Shown: one piece after another, positions 11,504 through 22,957 of the stretch
Position numbering within the stretch: the stretch's first letter is position 1
How the letters are laid out: the number at the start of each line of letters is the position of its first letter
Assembly (NCBI GenBank): GCA_026419785.1
Contig: JAODTK010002777.1
Span: 496,001 to 560,000, forward strand
Origin: Sclerodactyla briareus
Lineage: Eukaryota > Echinodermata > Holothuroidea > Dendrochirotida > Sclerodactylidae
Length of the DNA stretch: 64,000 nt
Direction of reading: 5' to 3'
Notes under the pieces: generated by a model
What the model was told of the DNA's origin: nothing
What the model saw: only the letters and a program-made list of their open reading frames with translations
Database searches by the model: none
Translations under genes and position numbers: made by a program

Positions 11504-12420
11504 AGGCTAAAAACAAAATTCATGCTTTTTGGAACACCTATGCTTAAGAGAGCTGGTCCACTCAAACTTCAAACTGATTGCATAATGGTGAAACAGGTAA
11601 TGTTTTTAGGTACCTTGGAGTTTTGTTGATAGTACCTTGGCCGTAATGGCAATTATTTCTATGGTTTGCAAGAAAATCTCTTGCAGACTTGGGATTCTTG
11701 GAAGGGTAAAGAATATACATCCACACACTAGAATATTTTTTATTAATAGCATAATTAGCCCCCATTTTGATTATGCCAGCTGTATCTGGTCCAACACTTA
11801 CAATAAGTACAAAAAGTGTTTGATCTCTCTACAAGGTAGAGCTGGCAGGATCATTCTAGATTTTACAAGGACTACCCCACATCTGATGTGCTTCCAGCAT
11901 TGTCATGGTTTTCTATGGAGCAAAGGTGGAATTACCATCGTCAGGTTTTTATGCATAAGATTAATTTGGCCACTGCTCTGATTACCCTTTTGTGATAAGT
12001 ATGTTATGTCTCCATGAGAGAGCATGCTCAGAGCTTCCCGTTCTGGTTGTTTTACCTTCCACGTTCGGCACACTAATTGGGGGGGGGACGTTTATCAGCC
12101 ATGGCGTTAAATCAATGGAATGCTTGCCTCAAGAATTAGGTTAGAAAGTAGGATGGGCAAATAACAAATACTTTCAAATCTGAACTGAAACGTCCAAGAA
12201 GAAGTGATTGGAGAGTGCTGGCCACTGTAATTGGATTGGCTTTGAGTATCTTAGGGTGTTTGAGTTAGATGATTAATTATATATATATTTATGTATTGTT
12301 ATTGTCTCTCTATGTTTGTGCAGGGACCCCTCCTAGGGAGAAACACTGGCGTGTTGCCAGTGACAGGGGCCCCCTGGTTATAAATGATGCAAATAAAAAA
12401 TTTTTTAAAAAATCTTTCCA
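11504..12420 (+). mobile_element. CR1/L2-like LINE, 3' part: RT C-terminus and 3' UTR
   Basis: This continues the LINE interrupted at 8298. The peptide FMLFGTP (about 11515-11545) is the usual segment after the YADD box. It is followed by the thumb region: CKKISCRLGILGRV (about 11668-11710), then PHFDYASCIWSNTYNKYKK (about 11760-11816), then LQGRAGRIILDFTR. The weak C-terminal piece near 12000-12200 includes FKSELK. The 3' UTR at about 12300-12400 carries a hairpin and ends in an A/T-rich tail (AATAAAAAATTTTTTAAAAA). Confidence 0.85.
12344..12362 (+). other. Hairpin in LINE 3' UTR
   Basis: CACTGGC, loop GTGTT, GCCAGTG gives a perfect 7 bp stem, flanked by CCCCT and AGGGG that can extend the structure. 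In L2-clade LINEs a conserved 3' stem-loop is known to be recognised by the reverse transcriptase. This one is in the right place for that role. Confidence 0.55.
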
Positions 12421-12514
12421 GTAATCTGTGGTCAGGACTAGTGATTTCACATATTCACAATAGAGGTGTTAAGGAAACGTTAGCAGACACGAATAACTAA
12501 TAAAAACTGATGAA

Positions 12515-12830
12515 GCTCCTCCGTGGCCTATGCCAAGACGAGAATTGAAGCCTGCGAATGCAGACAGTATGACAGCATTATGCACCACCCCCAGAGTGGC
12601 AGTGCTGCACTTTCAGGCAGAAGAAAACTGGGAAATCTGAAGAGCGATACGGAGGTGCTCTCCTTCCTGGAGCGATTTTGTCCAGCAGCTAGTGTCGCAA
12701 CTGATGGCGGGTGTTGAGGACAGTATGAAACTGCAAGTGCAGGAATCATTCAATAGAGATCCCTACAAAAGTGGATACTTCGCTTTGTGAACACGGGCAG
12801 ATATGGGGTTCCCCCGAAAAAAAAAAATTC
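12515..12830 (+). repeat. Unclassified interspersed repeat, copy 2
   Basis: This is a diverged copy of the repeat at 4280-4800, in the same orientation and sharing the LSFLERF-coding stretch (about 12658-12678). It starts about 100 bp after the LINE tail. No known family is recognised. Confidence 0.4.
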
Positions 12831-14080
12831 ACCTGGACAGGAAGGTGTGTGGAAGTCAAGTATAATGGGTATAATTTGCCTAATGTAGGCAATTTCAGCC
12901 ACCTTTCCACAAAACTATTATTCTTTCCGATAGACATGGTCAACATTCAGTCCTAATTGAATTTTGGGTGAATCGGCTCATGATTACGATAAGGTCCTAT
13001 TATGAGTGGCACAAATCGAGGATGGCCCCCAACTGTACACCTCGAATGCTTTTGGATCTCTTGATATTTGCACTTCGACCTCTAAGATGTCAGGTTGGGT
13101 CGAAAACTACTAAGGCCCAAAACAAAGAACCACTGATCGCAAAGAAAAAAGGGGAGATAGCAAGTTCATGACACCACTGTACATACATCTGCCCCAGTCT
13201 GCAGCTCTGCACATACAAGTGGACCCCACATCAGCGTGCATTTGGGCAGGCACAGCAAGGCCTCTCACAGTGTTCAAAGTGATGTGCCAGCGATGGGTGG
13301 GGAGTGTATCATGTCATCCTGCTATGAGACTGCCCGCATCAACACTGTTGAAGTATTGAGAGAAGGAATTAATCCTAAAGTGCCTTGCCACCCGTTGACT
13401 GTAGCATTACGGCGATCAGACTGTCGTGCTGGTTGGCAAAGTTCCCTGTCAAAATTTTGTTCCCAAAAACCCAACTACCTCTGCTGAATCCTATGGCTCT
13501 CACAGTCCTCAATGTCAGCGCATCCTGTATAGGAGACTGGTGCTTCCGTTCTTCCAATTGTGTGGAGTGACCAAAGTAGCCATTACAACTGCATCCATTT
13601 TGTTCAGGGGGGTTGCTATTGCTATGGGCTTGAGAAAATCTGGTGAGACCGTGGCAGCAGCCAGGATTCCCCGTGATGGGGGCCTCTCCTGTCGGAGTGT
13701 GTGAATTTTAGCGTACCCACTCCCCAACTAAATGAGGGACAAATTCCCCAATGGGGAGGGGGAGCAGGCTTTCCGACGGGAGGGGCATGGCTCCTTTGCA
13801 CCCCCCCCCCCTGCTGGCGCCACCTTTGGTTTGAGAGGATGCCAAAAGCATTCTCTACACATCGGCATGCCCTACACAATCTGTAATTATATACCCGCTG
13901 CCTTTAGTCAAATTGCGGCCAGGGTAGGGCTTCAGCAGATAATGCTTCAGCGGAATGCATCATCGGCCACCATAGAGAATGGCATGGCCTCAGAACCTTG
14001 CACACCAGGGGAAAGCACTGGTTCTGGGTGATCCAATTGTGTTATCATCCAGTGGCCTCCCTTAACATGGTTTCACCTAC
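12830..14080. other. No gene recognised
   Basis: Several frames of 60-92 codons are open near 13240-13700 on both strands, but none shows a familiar domain. The open stretches overlap in different frames, as expected of moderately GC-rich non-coding DNA or an old, unrecognised transposon. A C-rich run lies near 13800. Confidence 0.3.
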
Positions 14081-15190
14081 AAGGCGATCGCCCCAAGTGT
14101 CTCGCCGGTTGCGCGATCAGTGGTTTCTTCTATTAGTCACCATGCAACACATTCGATATGTTGCCCTAAGATTTTGGTATTAAGCATTTAACAGAACAGC
14201 CTACTAATCAGTGACCAATTTCAAATTCATAAGGCCGATCATTAACCATGTTACTAACGAAGCATGAGTTTTGTGGAAATGTGACTGGAATCGTGACTGA
14301 AATGTGACTAAATTATACACAACATTCAAGTTCCATTGACCAATTTTCTCATTTTTGACTTGAGTCAATGTTAACATTTTGGGGACTAAAGGTTGACCAT
14401 ACCCATCAAGATTTCATGACAATCAAACAAAACTTTGGAATTGGAAATCTGGATAAACCTGCAAAATATACATATGAATGACCTCCAGTCTATGTTGAAA
14501 ATGTTGGAGAGTAAAGGTTAGCCATATCTACCAAGTTTCATGAAAATCCGGCGAACTTTAAAATTACGAATGAATTATGCAAATCAGAAACGTTGATTGA
14601 CCTCCAGTGACCTGACTCCATGATAAACAATTTTGGAACTCAAGGTAAACACTACCCCCCAGGTTCCATGGAATCCAAGCAACTTCAAAATTTTGCATGA
14701 ATTATGCCAATTAGGTATGTTGAATGACCTCCATTGACCCTGAATCTCTGTTAAAAAGTTCTGAGACTGAAGGTAAACCATAATCACCAAGTTTTCTGAC
14801 AATCCGACAAACTTTTAAATTTTGCATGAATTATGCAAATTACTACTTAATTAGCATATTTCACGCTGAAAATCTGATCAGTTCATCTAGCTTATCTCCT
14901 GCATCTCTGTGCCAAACTAAGTGACCATAGCATCCATAATCTTGCTAACAGCCTAAACATAAATTACGTACAATAGGCTGTTTCCATACTTGATTCGGGA
15001 CTTTTGTGCCCAAAATCTAATCAGTCATATTCACCCAACCCTGATATTACATAAAAAAATACATCAAAATCGGTCTTACCAGTACGGAGAAATTACTGCT
15101 AACGAGGAAGTGGGACACACACACACCCACATACACATGACAAAGTGATCGCTAAGTCTCTTCCTGAACTTTGTTCAGGCTAGACAAAAA
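14080..15190 (+). mobile_element. Family B tandem-module element with 3' hairpin (copy B1)
   Basis: The 5' part reads GGCGATCGCCCCAAGTGTCT, then GCGATCAGTG, and is shared with the copy at about 57.98 kb. The body has ~128 bp modules; the phrase CCAAGTTTCATG or a variant recurs at about 14529, 14657 and 14786 with GAATTATGCAAATTA between. After AGGAAGTGGGAC comes a CA-rich microsatellite (ACACACACACCCACA), then AGTGATCGCTAAGTCTC and a perfect hairpin at 15163-15179 (CCTGAAC, loop TTT, GTTCAGG). No coding sequence is present. Module, microsatellite and terminal hairpin together fit a non-autonomous Helentron-type element; the link is structural inference. Confidence 0.7.
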
Positions 15191-16060
15191 GTGTGGAAGG
15201 ACACTGACTGTTGTCACCTTCAATTTTTAGCTGCGGGTAAAACAGGTCATGCTAGGGATCGACAGGAGTTACTGAAGATCATTGCTGTTTCCAATCAAAA
15301 TCCTGAAAGCTAGCAACACATAGACAGTGACTGAAACATGGAAGGCCAAATCACATATGAAACTTGTTGGCCCAACAGCTAATTTTTGACAACCATTTGC
15401 GCATTCTGAACCATGCTGGTTCTTTCCAGCCTCCCATTAGACCTCACCCTCGGGCCATTTAGAATTTCAGGTGAGAACTATAACTTGCCTGAAGATACTG
15501 GAGCAGAGATAGGAAATATAGATTTCCAATTGAAATTTAAATCTGACCTGTATTTACCACTCCAGCAGCCACCAGAAATTTTGCAGACATGGGCATACGT
15601 TGTCAACTGGCTCCTCTACCACCGTTTGAACTACTTGGGGAAAATGCAACAACGTCAGAAGATTCTGATCCGGACTACTCACCTTCTTCCGATGACGAGG
15701 ATGACTGATCCTAATGATGCAATCTTGACAACCATGACAATAATGGGTAAACTAAAGTACTAAACCTGTAGAACTGCGTGTTAGGTGTCAAAGCCTTGCC
15801 AACTCAATAGTATAATAATATGATAATTATCATATCATGTGTTAAAGTGGCAACATGCTAAAATAATTCACTTACCTCTCAATCGGGTAAGGACAATAAA
15901 TCCAGCAGAAACAGGAATTCAACATGCCAATTATATTTTTAGGCCTACCAAATATTTTCTCCCACACTTCCCAAATAAAAAAATATGTGAAACATGTCCC
16001 ATGGGACAATGAATGGGTCAAGGTTTGGTACATCCCTCACAGAATGACCATTTTGGGGCC
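15190..16060 (+). other. Unassigned; short acidic C-terminal reading frame at 15590-15709
   Basis: One short plus frame of about 40 codons ends with an acidic tail, SEDSDPDYSPSSDDEDD, then a stop at about 15709. Tails of this type are common at the ends of nuclear or transposon-associated proteins. A different, longer open frame (15413-15763) overlaps it and shows no domain. I cannot name the protein; it could be the last part of a transposon gene or chance. Confidence 0.25.
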
Positions 16061-16145
16061 AAAGCTCATTGTTTGACACACTGGATAGATAGATACAGTG
16101 ACATGCAGATTCCAATAGCTCAACCAGCATAGCTGGCCCAGGGCG
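16060..16145 (+). mobile_element. Family A 3' terminus
   Basis: GGATAGATAGATACA is followed by GACATGCAGATTCCAATAGC and the perfect hairpin CCAGCATAGCTGG at 16124-16136, as at the end of the copy at 3.8 kb. Only the 3' end is clear; traces of the body may lie upstream. Confidence 0.55.
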
Positions 16146-16154
16146 GCGCCACGA

Positions 16155-16290
16155 AAAGACTTGAACAAAATATCTGACTCAACTTTATTTTTGTCCTGAC
16201 TTGACTTGGGTATCGTAGTGAATGACTTGACTTGAGACTTTGTCGAAATTGACTTGACTTGAGACTTGCCTCAAGGGAGACTTGTTACAA
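16155..16290. repeat. GACTTGA-rich simple repeat
   Basis: GACTTGACTTG and TTGACTTGAGACTTG recur several times over about 130 bp between the family A terminus and the Helentron coding remnant. It is low-complexity sequence with no evident function. Confidence 0.6.
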
Positions 16291-18000
16291 CACTGCCTTT
16301 TGTGTGCCTGGGAACAAACTCCTGACTGGAGAGGTGCCACAACATTTGACAGAACTCAGTGCTCTGGAGAGATTTCTGTAACACGCTCATCCATTTTATG
16401 AAGATAGAAAATCTTCCCAGTGGGTTCCCCCCCCCCCCTCCCGAAGGGAATACATGGTCCTGTAGTATGCATACCATCCAATATGGAACAGGTAGTGACA
16501 ACTCTACCCAGACCTATCAACGACACCAGTCTACTGAAGTAAAATTAAAGAGGAAGCTGAACTACACAGAGGTCACCATTTGTATCGGCAAGTCAGCATA
16601 GTCAAAGTTTTGAGGTGTACTGGGAGGTACTGAACAACGAGGAAAATGTCAAGAAAACCACTGCTGAAATTCTGGCACACGGCACCATGATGGTATATCG
16701 AGAACAGATGCACACAAAATAATGAGATGCATGTGGTGAAGGCACTGGAATAGGAGGCTAATTTTTTTTTTTTGGAGAAGTACTAGTGATACGCCTGATA
16801 TAACAGTGCTGAAGGTGGCATACATTGGTACTGCTGTGTTCAACATCACCGGGCAGACAATACACTTGGCACTATGTATCTGGGTAAACACCAGCCATTC
16901 CTATGGGTCATACAATCAAGCTGGAATGGGCATGTACAATTCACAAGACACAGCGCATGACACTTGAAACAAACTGCAGCAGTATCTCTGCGACATTCTC
17001 CAAAGCAGACAGTTTGGATCTGATTATGAAACTTAACCCACATGGAACTATATGCAACCCACCCTAATTCCACATTGAGCCTCTGGCAATTACACATTCT
17101 TGGGGTTTGGCCACCCCATCGCCCTTCACTTTCTGCCATGCAAGTTTTTGGCTCTGGAGATTTCTGCTTCAGAATAATTCTTTACAGGGTTTTTCTGGCT
17201 TCCACTCATCCGTTCTTGCTTTTGCTGGAAATTACCAACGTTTACTACACCTTTCACTCAAGTATCCTTTGGTCTGCAACATATTTTCCTCCCTGGAATG
17301 GCATATGTAGCTCTTAGCAGAATAAGCAGCTTACATGGTCTCTATCTGTTGGACTGTGATGAAAAGTTCATCTACTGTGAGCCCCAGGTGGAACAATCTA
17401 TGCAGAGAATGGGAACCTTCCAATGCATGAAGTGTCACTACTGGATGACAGTGATGAAGATGGACATTTTTCACTTGTCGTCCTGAATGTTCATTCACTG
17501 TTTTTACACACTGATGACATTCACCAAGACCCAGAGCTGCTCTTCGCAGAAGTCCTGGGATTCTGCAAGACATGGCTATCTCCTCACACAAACTCTAGTC
17601 AGATTACCATCGCAGGTTTCCATCCACCTATCAGATGTGACCGAATGACAGAGGAACAGGGCGTGGCGGAGTTGCATTGTACCTGGGAGGGCTGAAGTAC
17701 AGTAGCCCAGAAATGTCACTCAAGGACATGGAAGCCTCAGTCATGACAATCAAAGACGTCCGTGTTGCTCTACTGTACCAACCACCATCCTTTCCACTGA
17801 GCAGAATAAGCGAAGGAATGCTGTCACTGATTGACAGAATCCCACCGGGGGTAAGTGTCATTTGTGATCACTGGGACCACCTATTATGATGGGAGAATGC
17901 GAACTAGTCTGCTGGATCATATATACATTAAGGACTGTACTCTTCATGGTGCTGGAGTCATCTCTACCTACTATTGTGACCATGATGTAACATTTGTGTG
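16290..18000 (+). mobile_element. Decayed Helentron: Helitron N-region, PIF1-type helicase pieces and AP endonuclease
   Basis: The coding pieces follow the Helentron order. The pre-Rep region is seen as VPQHLTELSALERF (about 16330-16375), FMKIENLPSG (about 16395-16425), LPRPINDTSLLK (about 16507-16542) and VKLKRKLNYTE (about 16541-16573). The Rep catalytic part is missing. The helicase resumes with VAYIGTAVFNITGQTIHLAL (about 16817-16876), which corresponds to the TGTAAFNIGG-TIHSAL segment of PIF1-type helicases, and ends with MAYVALSRISSLHGLYLLD (17298-17354), helicase motif VI. An endonuclease domain follows at once: VVLNVHSLFLHTDDIHQDPE, FCKTWLSP, VALLYQPPSFPLSR, then LLDHIYIKD and STYYCDHD at about 17910-17990. 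A PIF1 helicase followed by an AP endonuclease distinguishes Helentrons from ordinary animal Helitrons. Several frame changes and stops show it is inactive. Confidence 0.8.
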
Positions 18001-18400
18001 AGGGTGGTCAGTGATTTCTGGATCATTTCGTTTGGATCAATGCATAATGGCAGTTTGTTGACATACATGTCCACTTTTATACTTGTTGAATCCATAGTGT
18101 GCCGGATTTAACCTGACAAGATGTGTCAAAAAAGCGCCCAGCTATCATCCCTCTTGCTCTGTGAACCTATCTGGACATATCATACTGCCGTCACGGTTTA
18201 CAAATGCAGACTGCAAAAATTTACGGCAAAGTCACCTGTGGCTTGATGAATAATTTTGGCCTTGGGATTTACGTATAGCACCAGTGTTGTTAGAACTGTT
18301 GAGAGGAACCATTAATGGGGAAAGTGATTTGCAACTTCAGAAAATTTAATTCTTAAATACAATCTACGGAAAGATTTGAACGGTTTAGATTACCAGCCAC
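18000..18400. other. Flank of Helentron; short direct repeat
   Basis: No coding sequence. A ~55 bp direct repeat (about 18010-18060 and 18466-18517) shares ACTGGATCATTTC, GCATAATGGCAGT and neighbouring bases. It may mark the edge of the Helentron or be part of the reversed family D element that follows. Confidence 0.35.
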
Positions 18401-18826
18401 TGTTAGGTAACTGTTGTGATCTGTAGTGTGAAAAACAGCATCCCCATCACCAGCCATTCGAGGGTGATTTGTGATTACTGGATCATTTCATTTGGAACAA
18501 TGCATAATGGCAGTATGTTAAAATACAAATCACTGTTATTTTCTCGAAACCAACTTTTGTCCCCACCCACCAAGCTCAGTGTCAATCGGATAAACTCAGT
18601 ATTTTTGTGTAAAACCTGCAAAATAGAGGGCAGCAGACATACAGTAATACACACCCACTGACCTCATCCGAGATTTCACAACAAGGGGGGGCCATGAGTA
18701 CCAAGTTTTAGATCAATCAATTGTTGAAGAGTTATTGTGCTAACGGCTAGAGTTTCCGGAGGCTGAGGCGGCTACACCCCCAAAACCATTATATCCCAAG
18801 ACACTTCCAGTGTCGCAGGGATATAA
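18400..18826 (-). mobile_element. Family D element end, reverse orientation, with terminal hairpin
   Basis: Read on the minus strand this starts with a long hairpin at 18824-18791 (ATATCCC, GACACT, loop, AGTGTC, GGGATAT), then a GC-rich arm GGTGTAGCCGCCTCAGCC, then GTTAGCACAATAACTC and ACTTGGTACTCATGG. The same order is found on the plus strand at 53418 and 44300, and on the minus strand at 61835. Downstream modules include GCAGCAGACATACAGTAATA, also found near 61555. Confidence 0.6.
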
Positions 18827-19390
18827 TGTACAGGTTGCTTCCACCCCATTACCAGTGAACAAGTTGCTGCTACCCACATAACCAATTAACAGGCTGCTTC
18901 CAACCTCGTCACCAATGTACAGTCTACTACCCAATACCAAATTGTGATCTAGTGAACATGATGTGATCACCTTCATTGTTTGTGAACAGGTTAAAAGCCC
19001 TTCCTCTATTGCTAATGGACAGGTTGCTACCACATCCAGTAAACCAGGGTTGAGGCCTATAAATTGTTCATCAGAACTCAATGTTGCTCGAAAAAAATGT
19101 TGACCTAATGGAGTCAGCGTGAAAACTTGCAGCACCGTCCATCACCATCAGTACTGAACTATACAGCTCACTGGTCCTGGTATTGCTGCTCGATGACTAG
19201 TTCCTTGAACAACAGGGAGACTCCTTGTTGCTGCCTGTAGGTAATTTCCTACAGTATCCAATCGTGACACAAACGTCCAGGCGCCTACCTTCTCAATGAA
19301 TAAAGATTGCTGCGAAACCCAAGTCCATTGCCAAATGAACAGGTTGCTACTAGTAGTTATTATTAATGAACCGATGCTACTGTTTCACTA
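18826..19390. repeat. Degenerate ~33 bp minisatellite
   Basis: Variants of AACAGGTTGCTACCACC and CATTACCAATGAACAGG recur about every 33 bp (for example near 18830, 18860, 18892, 19015 and 19335). The period is a multiple of three, which keeps a 131-codon minus frame open across it; that frame is an artefact of the period. Confidence 0.7.
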
Positions 19391-22290
19391 ACGAAGTGAA
19401 TTCATTACCATTGTTACAGCGGCAGATACACAGGACAACCGGCTATTGCAAGGGCAGAGTTATTCAAAAGGATGCCCAATATATTTTCCTGTGAGGCAAT
19501 AGTATTTACCAAATGCCTTTCCACTCTGCTTATCAACTCAACATTTTTCTGCTTCACAGGCTGTTTCATAAAGATTTAAGCCAGCACTTTGGGGGATGGC
19601 CATGGACATATGATCTGTAACTTTCCTTGAACAAAGATGAGAGATTTCAATGAGGAGAGGGTGAGGTCCTGCATAAAGATGGAGATGATACTGAGAACAG
19701 AGAGAAGTGATGCGATCCGCCACCACTGAGGAGAGGGTACGTCCCAAGTGAACATCAAGCAAGGAATGGTCTTTGTGGAGTCTTCAGGTTACATGGACCG
19801 CCAGGGTTATAGAGTTTTCCTGTTCTTAACCCACCGGGAGTCCTGCTGGGGCTCTGCCACTTGGTTTGGTAAATCACATCATCATAGTCGCAGTCAACCC
19901 TCACTGCTGCCGCCTTCCACCTCTCCACTCTTTTTGCCCCAAGATGCATTCTTTGGAAGCATTAGTGGCCTGACATTTTCTTGACTGTGACAGCACGGTT
20001 CTCGTATGGCCCTAAATACAGTTTATCCCAGGTCTGTCTTGCTGCTCTGCATGTACCCCCCCCCCCCCCACCACCAACACCACCTACGCAGTCCTCTGTA
20101 GGGGGCTGTGGACAACAAGAACAAGGTTGAGAGAAAGACAGGCCACATCTCGCTCAACCAGCTCAAAGACATGGTCATGCTCCGTCCCAAAGAAGATCAG
20201 CAGTCCTAGTACCAGAGAATGGACCTGCCAGAGTATTCAAATTATAACCCAGCCCATTGCTGCAGTGTTTGAATAGAAGGCTTCATGGTGGCTGGCAGCG
20301 AGCAAGATCTCAAGATTGGAGTACCAACACAACGGCCTACTGCGAGGCTTCTGAAAGACAAAATCCTCATGGCCCTAGGCATATAACATCTGCATTTCAC
20401 TCTCACATGCCTAGAGGATTACGAGACCCGAAAGCTGGACAGCACTTGGCGCAGTCTTCTGTGTCCATTTTTATCCCTGTGTAGGATGTTGGATTCCTGC
20501 CGTAGACCAGGTGGGTTCAAGAGATTACACATCGAAAGTCATAAGGAATATGTGACCTATGATGGACATGCAAGTAGGGCATCTGCTCTTGCACCAAGGG
20601 TAAGAGCCCCATGCAAACGCCAGGTCTGCAGTAATGTAGGAATTCAGATTGGACTCCAGTAATTTTCCTCTCTGTTCAGTCTCTGTAATGAGGAGCCTTT
20701 ACCACATTTGGCCACGGAACGTGCACTGTGGAGGACAGCTGGTTCCAGCCTTTGCACAGTGATGTTCTGGAACCAACCAGACGAGGCAGATGGGCCATCT
20801 CTGGACTGAGGGAAGTACTGATCTTACCTACAGAGTGGGCAACGTTCTCTTGCCCAATTGGGGAGGCAAGACTCTCATTGCCTCTGTAATAGAACGTTCA
20901 ATACAGGCAAGATCTTCTCAATGAGAACGCACATCGGCCAAGATAGGAACCAGAACAGAGGAGCAACCGATAGACATTTTCCAGTCTTTGGTAGATGGAA
21001 TGAAAATGAGATGGGAATGAACTGAAAGAGGCGCAAGAAGTTTGTCAGTGATTACAATTAGATTACAACAGTAACAACACACAGCCATCTGATCAGTGCA
21101 CTGGACACTTCTGGAAAATACAGTGGAGCATCTTCCTCTCTGATCAGAAGTTCAAGTCTGGAGGATTGCAGACATCTACTATCACAGGTGTGCAGCTTAC
21201 AGCTGTTGCTATTGCGGAAGATGCCCCATTGGGGTGGAAGGAACGATTGATGGCCGGTAGACCACTGAGTTTTTGAATTTACGCCAGAGCCCCAACAAAA
21301 TGGATATTCCTATCGGTCAGCTTCCATCAACGAGGTCTGTTCTTCCTCTGGGAAGCGGTGAGCTTTTCACTCATAATAATTTTCATGTTGTAACAGATAC
21401 TTTTTTTATTTTTTTATTTTTTTATTTTTTTTAGATCCTGGTTTTTAATGTATTTTGATTAAAACATTTCAAGGACAAACCAGTATCCTGGTGTGAGGTA
21501 ATGTAATCATGCACATTTACCTGCATTATATCAGTAAACCCCACCTCGGGCGAAATGTCTTAGTCTATGAGATCATGACGCATAGTCGGGCCGGGTTTGA
21601 GCTTAAAAATGAGACGCATCCTTGAGGGGTGTATGTCTCACTATAGGAATGGAAGAAGAGTATTTTGTGAGACAACATAATTGTAAGTCCATCCCACCAT
21701 TAACCTGGTTCATTCGCCAACAACCTCTTGAACTTGGTACTTTCCCATGTTTAACAGTAGGCGGGAACACAATTAGGAATTGTCCCTTTGTTGTCCTTTT
21801 AAAGATGAATAGAGTGAAGAATTGTGACATGAAGAATTGGTTCATCGATGTGACACTTTTCATGTTTAAGACCCTAAGAACACATTATATCTATATATAT
21901 CAAATGGTTATCTAATATTGCAAATTGGTGAGAATGTTTACATGTCCCCATCGATAGAGAAAGTTATCCTTCCCAAAAATGTAATGGGTTCCCTATCTTT
22001 TGTACAATCAGAATGAATTATGTTTGTGCTTTTTTTAATGTCTATGATATTAGTGGAAACACCTAATATGCGTGCCTAATAAATTATGGCCATAAAAGTT
22101 TATTTTCCACTGTATATATTGAATATATGTGTAATACAATAGGGAGGAGGTGGCTATCAGGCCTCTCAGGAAGGTGCTGTAGTACCATACTCCCACAAGC
22201 ATGACTGGAGTGGGTGGGAGAAAAAAAAAAAAAAAAAACAAAAAAAATATTTTACATCTTGCCGATTCAGAATATAAATGAGGGTATTGG
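19390..22290. other. No gene recognised; several simple repeats
   Basis: No protein domain is recognised on either strand. A C-rich run lies at about 20047-20061, an (ATTTTTTT)n stretch at about 21400-21435 and a poly-A run at about 22217-22242. Short open frames near 20257-20484 and 19538-19762 have no family resemblance. Confidence 0.35.
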
Positions 22291-22957
22291 CGGCATGTTC
22301 AGCATAAGCAGTGCATGGATGGCAGATATTTTATACCACTTCCGCTAAAAACTAACAAAACTAACAAAAATAACAGCAACCAATGTGGGCCCAAGGAGAG
22401 TGGGGGCCCATCGTATCACATGAACAGGGACTGGATGGCAGGATATTTACCACCTTGCAATCTCACAGGGAAAACAAAAACAATGTGGGCCCAAAAAGAT
22501 GGGCCCAATCATATTCCTGAAGCATTTCCCTGGATGTCAGAATATATAAACCATCTTGCATCTTCCGGGTTCCCTGCCGATTCTGGGAATCGATTTGCAT
22601 ACATTTCCATGACTTTTTTCGTGAACCAAATAAGGATTCCATGACCTTCTCTATGCAATCTCGCACAGAATTCTCACTGAACATCCAAACAAGACCAAGC
22701 AACAGAGTCACACAGCTGTGAGTGAGTGACAACATCACTTCATGAAATTTCCATGACTTTCCACAACTTTTCACTGAATTTTAAAACCTTATCCAGGCCT
22801 GGATTTTTATTGATGAAATTCCATGACGTTTCCATGACCGCGGAACCTAAACAAACACGGGCCCAGAGAGAGGAAAGGGCCCCTCGTATCACATGAGCAA
22901 TGCCTAGATGTCAGGATTTCACCATCTCGCATCTAACGGAATAAAACAGATGAGGGC
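22290..22957. repeat. ~105 bp tandem repeat, interrupted by a dispersed repeat
   Basis: Units with ATGTGGGCCCAA, GGGCCC, TCGTATCACATGA, CTGGATGGCAGGATATTTAC and CATCTTGCA recur near 22310, 22380, 22485 and 22855. Between about 22580 and 22855 lies a different sequence with TTCCATGACTTTCC and ATCCAGGCCTGG that recurs at about 49290-49590, so it is an interspersed element inside the array. Confidence 0.6.

Noticed and set aside
18740-19135. 131-codon minus frame
   Set aside because: Kept open by the 33 bp minisatellite period and part of a family D end; no domain.
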